Program-made: the position numbers and the translations under genes
Shown: piece by piece, positions 26,601 to 36,900 of the stretch
Layout: each line of letters opens with the position of its first letter
Position numbering within the stretch: the first letter of the stretch is position 1
Notes under the pieces: generated by a model
What the model was told of the DNA's origin: nothing
What the model saw: the letters and a program-made list of their open reading frames with translations, nothing else
Databases searched by the model: none
Assembly: GCA_012934845.2 (NCBI GenBank)
Contig: WNNJ02000098.1
Coordinates: 1 to 64,000, forward strand
Origin: Pomphorhynchus laevis
Lineage: Eukaryota > Acanthocephala > Palaeacanthocephala > Echinorhynchida > Pomphorhynchidae
Direction of reading: 5' to 3'
Length of the DNA stretch: 64,000 bases

Positions 26601-29600
26601 TTTTGATAAGTTGTCTTGTAAACTGATACAATAGTCAAGTTGCTGGAAGAGAAGTGTGGAAAACCGTTGTCTGCAGATTTGCGGATTAACTATTCTACGA
26701 ATACGTCGAAGGTCACGAAGAATAAAAGAGCAAGTACAAACCTTTTCGTGAACAAAGGGTAAAAGAGAAAGATTGTTATCAAAAGAAACACCAAGAAATT
26801 TCAAATGGTTGACGATAGGGAGTTGTTTACCATCAAGAAGTACAGGGAAAAAATAAATATCACGTTGAGGGGGAGTCAGCCATAAAACTTTAATTTTTTA
26901 TGCGCTACAACTTACCAACAAAAAGAGAGAAGAGAATGGGGCTGAGGACGGATTTCTGAGGAACGTGCATGTAATATGATATGGACATAAAAAGGTTGAT
27001 GGGGTCTCTTCGTTAGGTCTCTTCGTTAGGTCTCTGCGTTAGGTCTCCTAGTTAGGTCTCTTCGTTTGGTATCTTTGTTAGTTATCTTCCTTATGTCTCT
27101 TCTTCAGGTCTCTTCGATAAGTCTCTTCGTTTAATCTCTTCGTTAGATCTCTTCGTTAGGTCTCTTCGTTAGGTCTCTTTGTTAGGTCTCTTCGTTAGGT
27201 CTCTTCGTTCGGTCTCTTCGTTCGGTCTCTTCGTTCGGTCTCTTCGTTCGGTCTCTTCGTTCGGTCTCTTCGTTCGGTCTCTTCGTTCGGTCTCTTCGTT
27301 CGGTCTCTTCGTTCGGTCTCTTCGTTCGGTCTCTTCGTTCGGTCTCTTCGTTCGGTCTCTTCGTTCGGTCTCTTCGTTCGGTCTCTTCGTTCGGTCTCTT
27401 CGTTCGGTCTCTTCGTTCGGTCTCTTCGTTCGGTCTCTTCGTTCGGTCTCTTCGTTCGGTCTCTGCGTTAGGTCTCCTAGTTAGGTCTCTTCGTTTGGTA
27501 TCTTTGTTAGTTATCTTCCTTATGTCTCTTCTTCAGGTCTCTTCGATAAGTCTCTTCGTTTAATCTCTTCGTTAGATCTCTTCGTTAGGTCTCTTCGTTA
27601 GGTCTCTTTGTTAGGTCTCTTCGTTAGGTCTCTTCGTTCGGTCTCTTCGTTCGGTCTCTTCGTTCGGTCTCTTCGTTCGGTCTCTTCGTTCGGTCTCTTC
27701 GTTCGGTCTCTTCGTTCGGTCTCTTCGTTCGGTCTCTTCGTTCGGTCTCTTCGTTCGGTCTCTTCGTTCGGTCTCTTCGTTCGGTCTCTTCGTTCGGTCT
27801 CTTCGTTCGGTCTCTTCGTTCGGTCTCTTCGTTCGGTCTCTTCGTTCGGTCTCTTCGTTCGGTCTCTTCGTTCGGTCTCTTCGTTCGGTCTCTTCGTTCG
27901 GTCTCTTCGTTCGGTCTCTTCGTTCGGTCTCTTCGTTCGGTCTCTTCGTTCGGTCTCTTCGTTCGGTCTCTTCGTTCGGTCTCTTAGTCTCTTCGTTAGG
28001 TCTCTTCGTTAGGTCTCTTCGTTAGGTCTCTTCGTTAGGTCTCTTCATTAGGTCTCTTCATTAGGTTTCTTCATTAGGTATCTTCGTTAGGTCTCTTCAT
28101 TAGGTATCTTCGCTTGGTCTCTTCGTTAGGTCTATTCGTTAGGTTTCTTCGTGGGGTCTCTTCGTTAGGTCTCTTCGTTATGTCTCTTCGTTAGATCTCT
28201 TCGTTAGGTCTATGCGTTAGTTCTCCTAGTTAGGTCCCTTCGTTAGGTCTCTTTGTTATGTCTCTTCGTTTTGTCTCTTCGTTAGGTCTCTTCATTATGT
28301 CTCTTCTTCAGGTTTCTTCTTAAGCTTTTTCGTTATCTTCGTTAGGTCTCTTCGTTAGGTCTCTTCGTTAGGTCTCGTTGTTCGATATATTCGTTAGGTA
28401 TCTTTGTTAGATTTCTTTGTTAGGTCTCTTTGTTAGGTATCTTCGTTAGGTCTCTTCGTTAGGTATCTTCGTTAGGTCTCTTTGTTAGGTCTCTTTGTTA
28501 GGTCTCTTTGTTAGGTCTCTTTGTTAGGTCTCTTCGTTAGGTCTCTCTGTTAGGTCTCTATGTAAGGTCTCTTCGTTTAGGTCTCTTTGTTAGGTCTTTT
28601 CGTTAGGTCTCTTCGTTAGGTCTCTTCGTTAGGTCTCTTCGTTAGGTCTCTTCGTTAGGTCTCTTCGTTAGGTCTCTTCGTTAGGTCTCTTCGTTAGGTC
28701 TCTTCGTTAGGTCTCTTCGTTAGGTCTCTTCGTTATGTCTCTTCGTTATGTCTCTTCGTTATGTCTCTTCGTTATGTCTCTTCGTTATGTCTCTTCGCTC
28801 GGTCTCTTCGTTAGGCCTCTTCGTTAGGTATCTTTATTATGTCTCTTATTTAGGTTTCTTCGTAAAGTTTCTTCGTTAGATCTCTTCGGTAGATCTCTTC
28901 GTTCGGTCTCCTAGTTAGGTGTATTCGTGATGTCTCTTCGTTAGGTCTCTTCGTTAGGTCTCTTCGTTAGGTCTCTTCGTTAGATCTTTTCCTCAAGTCT
29001 CTTCATTAGTTCTTTTCGATTGAATCGTTGTTTTGTCTCTTCGTTTTGTATTTTCTTTTGATTTGATATATTTTTAGCTATTATTGATATAGTTGTTTAA
29101 AAACACATTGATCACAATGTGATTTTAAGCATCGTAACATTTAGGCTATGATTTTTTGTCATAATTTATTAGATAAATTATTTTATTAATTTATTAGATA
29201 AATTAAATTCAATGTTTTAGTTTTCATTGCTCCACTTCCTCCTCCTCCAGTAATGAGTGTTCCTCCACCGACTCCGATTGTACCAGCGCAACTGCCGCAC
29301 CTTACACAACATGTTCAAGAACAAAATCCGGTTACTAATCCTCCTCCGGTGAAAAAAACGAAACTTGAGAGTCAACTTCTGAGCGAAGATGAATTTTTGA
29401 ACGCTTACGGCAGGGTAACACTTTTAACACTTTTGATCATCAGTTTAATTTATTATTCAAGCATTTCAAAGATTTTTATTTTTCAATTTATAAAGCGAAA
29501 ATCGTAAATGTAACAATTAATCGTTTTTAAATTACAAAATCTAACGATAAAGTTACTGTGAAATTTTATTAATGAGAAAAATGTGATTTGATAAGAACAA

Positions 29601-31643
29601 AGAACAAAGAACATTTTAGTGTTTCTCTGAAAATACCCGATTGTGCCTATTTTAAGATAAGGCAAGAAAAAGCTGTTACATAAAACGTTTACGCAAATGG
29701 CATCATTATTGCATTTTCGGGACTTCGATATACTTATTGTCTTGCTATCGAAACTTCGCAGAGACTTTTTTCATTGTATTAGATTATAGTAAACTATTTG
29801 ATCTTATTTCAATTAGCTTGCCATATGATCTCCATAAAAATTGATCGAATAACATTTTTATTTAATCATACTCGTTTGAAACATATATAATCCCACAAAT
29901 ATTTTAGCAATCTAAAATGTTTCGTACATATTTAATTTTATTTAATTACGTTTATATATAAACTTTATTTTATTAAAATTAAAATTTAACTCAAAATTAA
30001 ATTTCAATTTGCTGAACGCCCAACCGCTTTCAACGTTCATTTCTTGACACTAAAATATTAACGGTATCATTTACTTACTGTTTAAAGCAATAATTTGCAC
30101 ATTTTTAAATATTTTAATATTAATTAAATTTTAATTTTAAAATTAAAATTTAAAATTTCAATATCATTATCTTTGATTATTACTCTGATCTTTGATTATA
30201 TTATTTATACAATATTTTCCATAATTTTGTGATTATTAATTGTCAATATTCAGGATCCAATTCAATTCACAATTGAAATTCCTCGTGTATACGACAAAGC
30301 TGAATGGAAATTACATGGCCAGTCTCTGCAGCTATCATTTCCTCCTACCGATATGGTAATTATTAAACGTTTCGTTAATGTTCGATATTTTAACGTATCC
30401 TCTATCATTTAATTGATGTTTCTAATGACCAAAATAAATGATCATACAGTGGTCATGAATTTCATATTTAAATTAATTTGTACTTGTTAACTGCATGCAA
30501 TGAATATCATTTTTCATGGATTCCTAAATACTTTTTGCCGTTGTATCCACTTTATGAATAAAAAATAACGTCCTACTTCGTTGTACTTTTGAAATATTTC
30601 TGGAAGTGAAACGTCGTTTAAAAGCGTTAAATGTTCTGCAGTAGTTTTATTAGAATGAACAATTCATAAATACAAAATAAATTAGGTCACGTTAAGTATG
30701 TGGACAACATCCATTTACATCAGTTACCACTCAAATTGTTAATATATGAATAGCTTTTAAAATAGCTTTTATATTGTATTAAAAATATTACTTGTTTATA
30801 CTTTTTTCGACTAGTTTTATAACTAATAGTTTTACAATTAAATTATCAAAATAACTTTGTTAAATAAATTATAGTTACTAAAAAATTAAATATTATTTAA
30901 ATTTAATCATTTTTTTAATAATAAAAATATTCAATTTGCAGTTTTAATCAGATTTGTTTAACTCTCTTTTTGTTAAAAGATATTTGCAAACTTAATCTTT
31001 AGTGATTAATGTGCTTTAATATCATTTTTAAATATATATTTTTATCAAATATTAATTAATAATTAACTTTGATTAATTAATTTTATAAATTATTTATTTA
31101 TAATTTTATTATTTTTCATTTAAATATTTTTATTTAAAGTTGAGAATGTCAGTTGTAGATCAGGTATGCATTCAAATGTCTATTTACATATAAGTTAGGA
31201 TAGTTCAATGTTAACCTACTTTTTCTGTAATCACTTTATTGATATTTTGTCCAGCAATCATAAATTGCTATTTTAATAATCGAAACTAAATTTATTGATG
31301 TAGCTTTCTCTATATTGCTTTGTTAAATTATAATTATATCGTGTAATGAAAAAATTAAAATCAGTTGCGAAGCCCGTTTATATCCTATTTTCGGATGTTA
31401 TATTTTTCGTATGATTTTAGATTTCTGTTATAAAAGCTAAGCTAATGGATATTCTTGGATTACCTAGCAGTAAACAAAAGCTTCAATTAGAGGTAATTAT
31501 TTGAAATGGCTAACTTTGACTTTCACATGCATTCAATTCAGGGGACATTTTTAAAAGATTCAAATACACTCGCCTATTATAACATTTCTCCGAACGCAGT
31601 GCTTCAACTTATTTTGAAAGAGCGTGGAGGACGAAAGAAATAA
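11626..31643 (+). CDS. SF3A1: Splicing factor 3A subunit 1 (SF3A1/SF3a120), 14 exons, complete
   Basis: U2 snRNP protein of the SF3a complex (with SF3A2 and SF3A3) that helps U2 bind the intron branch site; nuclear. Exons: 11626-11779, 12719-12757, 12813-12976, 13310-13431, 13478-13700, 13746-13836, 20342-20683, 22246-22526, 23011-23153, 25131-25252, 29221-29414, 30254-30355, 31421-31492, 31542-31643. All introns are GT-AG and phases agree; 716 aa predicted (human 793). Domains: SURP1 from about residue 45 (IGIIYPPPEVRHIVDKTASF), SURP2 about 162-205 (LSAQFVARNGRKFL, FDFLRPQHNLFPYF), the Prp21-like WHDFVIVETVDFQPNE, acidic and LISPITGEKIPASK blocks, a proline-rich stretch, and a C-terminal ubiquitin-like domain about 626-716 ending KERGGRKK. 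Introns range from 45 bp to 6.5 kb. A tatttttag acceptor-like sequence lies 25 nt before the ATG. Exon edges are my reading, supported by continuous homology. Confidence 0.95.
13837..15290. other. SF3A1 intron 6, left part, nothing recognised
   Basis: The first 1.4 kb of the 6.5-kb intron. It is moderately AT-rich, with no recognisable coding sequence or repeat family apart from simple sequence. Confidence 0.5.
15295..17090 (-). mobile_element. Decayed copy of the shared RT-element family inside SF3A1 intron 6 (copy 4)
   Basis: On the minus strand, in order: EEIKFWRPNLPHVPKCSAGT (about 17040-16980; the family's N-terminal W+xNLxxVPxGxxG block); DGPSGMDASLAWHALLNEF (about 16460-16400; GPSG-x-DA signature); NQAFRYAFVTCYGIE and the zinc-finger-like CCCGYVFSTIHALSC (about 15905-15790); then FEYHQSRKQAKHAERISRIE and the SSGGIGPDP block (about 15520-15420). 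The RT core seen in copy 2 is not evident between the GPSG block and the zinc finger. Broken; retains the longest intact C-terminal frame (131 codons) of the four copies. Confidence 0.65.
17124..17327 (+). repeat. Tandem repeat, four copies of a 53-bp unit
   Basis: Units start at 17124, 17177, 17230 and 17283 (tgtgaaatgattaccgggtc...). The first two carry ccgggtcgg and the last two catgtcgg, so the pairs differ consistently. Lies at the upstream edge of the retroelement copy. Confidence 0.85.
17767..17930. repeat. Perfect 50-bp inverted repeat with a 64-bp spacer
   Basis: 17767-17816 is the exact reverse complement of 17881-17930. The spacer includes cctgaagatgacgtgacaga and gcgccgtcgaaatattgg, a pattern like the 3' termini of Penelope-like elements (CTGAAGATG...CGAAATAT), compared with those at 57.4-57.5 and 59.9 kb. 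It may be two inverted element ends. Confidence 0.8.
17931..19200. other. SF3A1 intron 6, unassigned stretch
   Basis: No recognisable feature. The overlapping short open frames at 18.0-18.6 kb on both strands have no homology I can name. Confidence 0.5.
19195..19540. repeat. Foldback element of about 330 bp (imperfect long palindrome)
   Basis: Left arm blocks ctgattgaaggaat (19208), tttgagtctta, agtaggggcctg, ggattgaattgcagcacc and agctcaa pair in reverse order with agctgtatagtggtgctgca, ttcaatcc, caggcccctact, gagactcaaaa and attccttcaatcag (ending 19537). The centre, 19342-19376, is an almost perfect palindrome (aacaccggtgagagta/tactctcaccagtgtt). No coding capacity. It is consistent with a MITE or foldback transposon. 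Confidence 0.75.
19699..20075 (-). mobile_element. LTR-retrotransposon fragment (Ty3/Gypsy-like RNase H and integrase start)
   Basis: A minus-strand frame shows NNNKMVRWRIELAPFHFNMI followed by YRPGMQN. This is the RNase H end of Ty3/Gypsy-type polyproteins, leading into a PCHLEVTRLMHIVR-type integrase zinc-binding start. It is a short, old and broken fossil of under 400 bp with no visible LTRs. Confidence 0.6.
20684..22245. other. SF3A1 intron 7, AT-rich
   Basis: No repeat family or gene is recognised. 20.8-21.2 kb and 21.9-22.2 kb are extremely AT-rich. Confidence 0.5.
22527..23010. other. SF3A1 intron 8
   Basis: AT-rich intron with nothing else recognised. Confidence 0.5.
24105..24225 (+). 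repeat. Single degenerate copy of the Penelope-associated foldback unit
   Basis: gaaaatacatcactggcatg, then tatttggtgtcgctgctat, and later ggccgaaacctga parallel 51255-51325 block by block. It shows the foldback unit also occurs away from a recognisable Penelope ORF. Confidence 0.55.
24782..24960. repeat. Cluster of three nested perfect or near-perfect hairpins
   Basis: Hairpins: 24782-24804 (9-bp stem), 24811-24843 (14-bp perfect stem, 5-nt loop) and 24918-24960 (19-bp stem with one mismatch). The arms of the second and third share attctcgtttcctt/aaggaaacgagaat, so alternative pairings between hairpins are possible. Located in SF3A1 intron 9. Confidence 0.8.
25640..27000 (-). mobile_element. 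CR1/Rex-type LINE, 5'-truncated, in SF3A1 intron 10
   Basis: On the minus strand from 26995 downward: VPQKSVLSPILFSLF (RT motif B region, normally QGSVLSPxLF), then FLGVSFDNNLSLLPFVHEKV and RDLRRIRRIV with FQQLDYCISL (RT C-terminal segment), then NYGLRAYYVSGPIACNRFP (the SYGxRSFxVAAPRLWNSLP block), then a 3' UTR to about 25640. Frames are interrupted. The upstream end abuts the 13-bp minisatellite exactly where the rest of the RT would begin. Confidence 0.75.
27000..29050 (+). repeat. 13-bp minisatellite (ggtctcttcgttc/a), about 2 kb, with a 429-bp higher-order repeat
   Basis: Roughly 155 units of GGTCTCTTCGTTM lie within SF3A1 intron 10. Pure runs of the C-variant (ggtctcttcgttc) at about 27206-27460 and 27633-27980 are flanked by degenerate units. 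A variant block starting tctctgcgttaggtctccta at 27031 recurs at 27460, an offset of 429 bp (33 units). Because 39 nt encode 13 residues, long open frames arise on the plus strand; they are artefacts of periodicity. Confidence 0.95.
29415..30253. other. SF3A1 intron 11
   Basis: AT-rich; nothing recognised. Confidence 0.5.
30356..31420. other. SF3A1 intron 12
   Basis: AT-rich; nothing recognised. Confidence 0.5.
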
Positions 31644-33980
31644 ATGCAATGCCACTACATAATGTATTATTTGACTTAATATACATTATACTATTAACTG
31701 TTATTGCTTGTACTAATAACGACATATTAAATTCTCTTAAATCCTGTTAACTTTCCTATTTATTGTATAATGTTTTTGGTCCATTTTATTTTCGACTTAA
31801 TTTAATGCATTCAGCGACAACTCATCCTTTCATATAATATGATTGTCAAATATGTTTGATTATTTTATCTTAAACAATAATGCTTTAAATTTAAGCATTT
31901 TTAATTTAAAATAATTTTTAAATTTACACCTTAATTTGCAATTTAATTTTAAAAGGTTTAAGTAAAGGATTACATTTTAAATATTAAATATTATTTTAAC
32001 GTAACTTTTGCAGATTTAATGGTATGTGTAGTGTTTTTTTTATAACCGTTGTGTTTTTAGATAAACATTATTTTAATTCTATATTTTTAGTTTTTAGTCA
32101 AATATTTTTACATTTATAATATTATTTCAAATTTACATTTCCAATATTAAAACTTTAATTTAGAAAAATTTTAATTTATCACGATGATAATTTCTAATTA
32201 TCATTCGATTTCATCAAAGCGAAGGCTTTATGAGTTTTGTAAATGTTATCTCATGGCTTTACTTAAAGATGGTCATTATCTAAACACCTCGATCGCAATA
32301 TAAGGATCAGTCACAAAATATGATTTGCACCGCTTAAGCTACAAATGTCCAATACCTAAGGCTTAGAATCCCGTTGTCTATTGTAATGCTATGTTTATTG
32401 TAATTTTATATATTTTCTTACAGTTTACTATCTTGGTAGAGAAATGAATATCAGATTCCGACTGCCGACCTTTAATTTTTAGAGAAATGAATATCAGATT
32501 CCGACTGCCGACCTTTAATTTTGCCATGAATTAACAAATTTCTTATAAATTCATGATCTGTTGATCGTGTGGTTTTGTAAAATTAAGCAATTTGTGTACA
32601 TTAGATAAAATTAATGTTTAATCTTAAATTAAAAAAATCATTTATTAATTGAATTTTGTATTTTAATAAATTACGAATATCCATTTTTAAACCGAAAGAT
32701 ATAATATCAAACAATGTGTTTCGAATAAGTTTGTATCTTAAATGCAAAGTTTAAATTAATTGATAATATTATTAGATTTAAATTAATAATTCATCTATTA
32801 ATGTTTTAATTAATATATTATTAATTAATAATTAATTGATAAGATTAATAAAATTAATCTTATCAATTAATCTTAAAATTAATTGATAAGATTAATATTA
32901 TTATTAATTGATATAGATTTTAATAATTTACAGTTGATTCCAATTTATTATTGTATTATTAAATTAATTATTTAATATTAATAAAAATGAGATTGGATTT
33001 GTTTACAAGTCCAATTCACATAAGTGTCTACAAACATTTTACCAATATTTAAATTCATTTTTGAACGTATTTAATGTAATCAAATGTATTAATTATTAAA
33101 TTAAAATAATCGATTAATATCAATGCAGTTATATAATTTCGATATTATTGCAGTGATATTATTTTGTAAATATATTAAAGTCTTAAATAAATAATTAAAG
33201 ATACAATGTTTAAGTAAAATTTTTACTAAATTTTATAACAAAAATCCAGTTAGTATTTGGGATAAAATCAACATGTTGGTTGTGTCTATATATTGTCTTG
33301 TAAATTGATATTTAGTATTCATTTATTAATTGAATAGATGAATATTAAATGGATATCATTTAATATTTTCTTTTATTAATTCAATATTTATAACAATTTT
33401 TAAATTATTATGAGTTATATAATTTACGGAAAAGCACATAAATAATTAAAATAAATAAATTATTGTCTTTTAATAATTGAATGTGTTTTACTTGTAATTT
33501 TATTGCAGGTTACTAACAATTATATTTCATCATTATCCATTTAAAAAGTTATATAAAAAGTTATGAAATAAACTCATTAAATTAAAAAAGATAAATAGAT
33601 GAAGGAATTTAGTTTTATTTTACAAAATTCTTCTAAAAACTTGCACTAACATTTAGGAGCATAAAAAGAAGCATCAGAAAATTTTAAAAATTATAATTTA
33701 CCTTTATCCTTTTACTTGCAAGAGTGAGTAAAGCGTCTTAAATACCACTATGTTTCAATTTTTATAAAATTTTAATTTATATTTCTATTTAAGATTTTAA
33801 AAAACTAAGTTTAAAAACACTAAAAATCGTTAATCGAGTTTACGGCGGGCTACTCACACTGTCATTCGCAATGACAAACGATATATTAAGTTGAATATTA
33901 AATTTAATATTTATTATTTAACATTTATTATTTTTGCGTTTTCTTTACAAAAACTTGCTGTAAAATACTGATATATTTCT
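31644..33980. other. AT-rich intergenic region between SF3A1 and TRAP1
   Basis: No gene seen. Contains a 43-bp exact or near-exact tandem duplication (32437-32479 and 32480-32522). Around 32845-32896 there is a 19-bp perfect hairpin (attaatcttatcaattaat/attaattgataagattaat). Confidence 0.6.
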
Positions 33981-33994
33981 AGAGTTGTATTATA

Positions 33995-36900
33995 ATGTTA
34001 ATGATGTGGGGTCATGGACTACGCCGAATTCTGTGCAATTCAACAAGAAGACACATCAATATTGGAGTAAATATTAGTTGTATTTTATTTAATAATACTA
34101 TGAAAGAATTATATTTTTACAATGGACTAGTTTTTACCTAAGATTTTAAGAAACAATTGAAAATATAACTACTTATCGTAATAGTACGATGCACTTTATA
34201 ATACAAGACGACCTCCAAGTCTACAAGATATCGAGAGCTGAAGTATATTAGAGAAATATTACTTTATCCGTCTCCTGCTCGTAAAGCGATACGGTATTAT
34301 AGTCAAGTCTAATAAATAACAGGGAATGCAGACATAACTGGATGTTGGAAACTATCACAACAGTCCATCGGCAAACGGTATTGGGATCCTCTAATTTAGA
34401 ATGATTCATCACAAGCACAAGTATTACAAGACGATTGTTTAATCCACAGGGTATCACAATAGTTATACGGCAGAGTATTTACTTCATACTTTTCTCGGAA
34501 CACGAAATGAAACTGTTATAAGCTTAAAATATTAATTAATTTGTTAGCTTAATTAATATATTAATCAAGTTAAATATGAAATATTCGAATTTAAATCGTT
34601 TATTAATTACCGATAAGCCAACAATGATCTAAGCAAATTAATAATTTTATATTGACATGAATATGAATTATGTGGATCAACATAATCAATTTCAACATAA
34701 TTAGATAATTAAATAATTTATTATTGATTTTTAATTTTTTAAATAATTTATTTTATTTTTTAACTTACTACGTTAATATTTATTGAAGTACATTGAACTT
34801 TTATATTACAAGACGACGTTTAAGTCAACATGACAGTTCTTGAATATCGATTATGAATTTAAATCTCATTGTTAAGGAATAACATAATCGATATTTGATT
34901 AAATTAAAATGAAATTAATTTAATTAGAATTCGATGAAAATTTGTGTTTGATGAAAATACCCATGAAATGAACTTTAAAATTTGAAAGTGCATTTTGTAT
35001 CGAAGAGATGCTCATAATATTTTATCATTGATTTGATATTTCGAATGTTTATTAAGTAAAGATTTTCCGCAATATTTACATTTCGAATCCGACACTGTAA
35101 ATTTATTAATGAAGTGCATCTATAAAAGAATTGCTATTTTTTCTTCAGTTCTGGCTTATTACCAAAACTAATGGGTATTTAATTACAGAAGTAATATTAA
35201 TATTAATTACATATTAATTACACCAACGTAAGAAAGATTGGCATATGATAAAGTAAATTCGTTACCAATTTATAATGGCTTTACAAAAAGGTTTTTATTG
35301 TGGTGACCCCAGCAGTAGTTACAATATGATTATCAACTTTTTTTAAGATTTTAGTTTTAATTTTAGATGCATTATGCAAATGTTCTTTCTCTGTGATTTA
35401 ATGTATTTAAACTCAGAGAATGATACAGTATTTAACAAAGACATACTCTCGCACCTGTTTACAAAATTAAATACATTCAGAATTTAAAACCTTTTATAAA
35501 ACAAAAATCAAATTAAATGAAACCTTAATTTAAAGTTTTATTGCATTTCTTAAACCGTACATAAGTTCATAAAAATTAATCAGTCCGTTGTTAATTTTTT
35601 ATCAGGTTAAGTACGTTGTTACGGCATTCAACATATTTTTATGGTTTGGAATTTACCCTAGCCAATATGCAAGATAACTATGTTTCACTGCAAATCATTG
35701 ATGTTTTGATCTTGTCAACTATTTCAAAAAATGGGGATTACATATGTCTAATACTCTATTCAAATTTTCGTAAAGACTTTACAAAACGTAAAGTTTTTTC
35801 GTTACTTCTATATTAAACATTTTATAATTTAATAATTTTAAATCATAAATAATTTTAATTATAAATTTTTATATTAATAAATTTTATAAATTTATTAATA
35901 TATTACATATAAAGCACTGTACCACGTTTTATAAAAATTTATAAAAATCTATTTATTTAGAAAGGAATATTAAATTAACAACTTTTAAAAATAAAATATT
36001 ATTAAAAATAAATTTAAACTCTTATGCGGAATATTTTTATGGATTCATTAATTTTAAGATCCAATTTTAATATTTATTACATATTAATATTTATTACATT
36101 TAATATTAACTACATTTAATATTAATTAATCAATAAATAATTATGTTGTGTTTAGTTAATTAATCGACCGCCACTTGTTTCTAGTATATATTTCCGTACA
36201 TTTACATCAGAAGGTAATTGACTTTGTTATTTTTTAATTTAAATCTTTGAAACATTTCCGTACATTTACATCAGACGGTAATTGATTTTGTTATTTATTT
36301 AAATCTTTTTAACATTTCCGTACATTTACATTAGAAGGTAATTGACTTTGTTATTTTTTAATTTAAACGTTTTAATTTTTTATTTGTATATAGCACAAAC
36401 TGATAGGTTTGAATTTAAAGCTGAAACTAGAAAGCTGTTAGATATTGTAGCCCGCTCGCTGTACAGTGATAAAGAGGTAAAATTTATGTTTAAAAATTGA
36501 TAACAATTTGTCAAATTTTATTCAGTTTTTTCTTCAAAATATTAAAATATTTAAGTTAATATAAATAAAGGGTAAACTGAAAAGCGATAGGAAAATGTAC
36601 TTAATAAATCGCTACCCACTTTGTGTCAAATGCCCAAATCATTATTAAAGTCAGTTAATTTCGATTTTAAGTACATGTCGTATTTTTATATAAAATACCT
36701 GGAAAAAGTTCAATGCTTTATATAATTTAAGCAATTTACACAAATACCATTTCGTCGCACAAAGTATAAAAGAAGTTTTTTAAGCTATCGGTCTATTTCT
36801 AGTATTATCTCCAGAAAATACAATCTAAATATAATACAAATGTGTAATAAATAATTAAATTAATTAAATCAAATGCAAATTAACAATAAAACATCCGCAG

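Noticed and set aside
27179-28012. Long plus-strand open frames (101 and 134 codons) of repeating SLRSVSSFGLFVR
   Set aside because: Produced by the 13-bp minisatellite (39 nt = 13 codons); the frame is open only because the unit lacks stops. It lies inside an SF3A1 intron.
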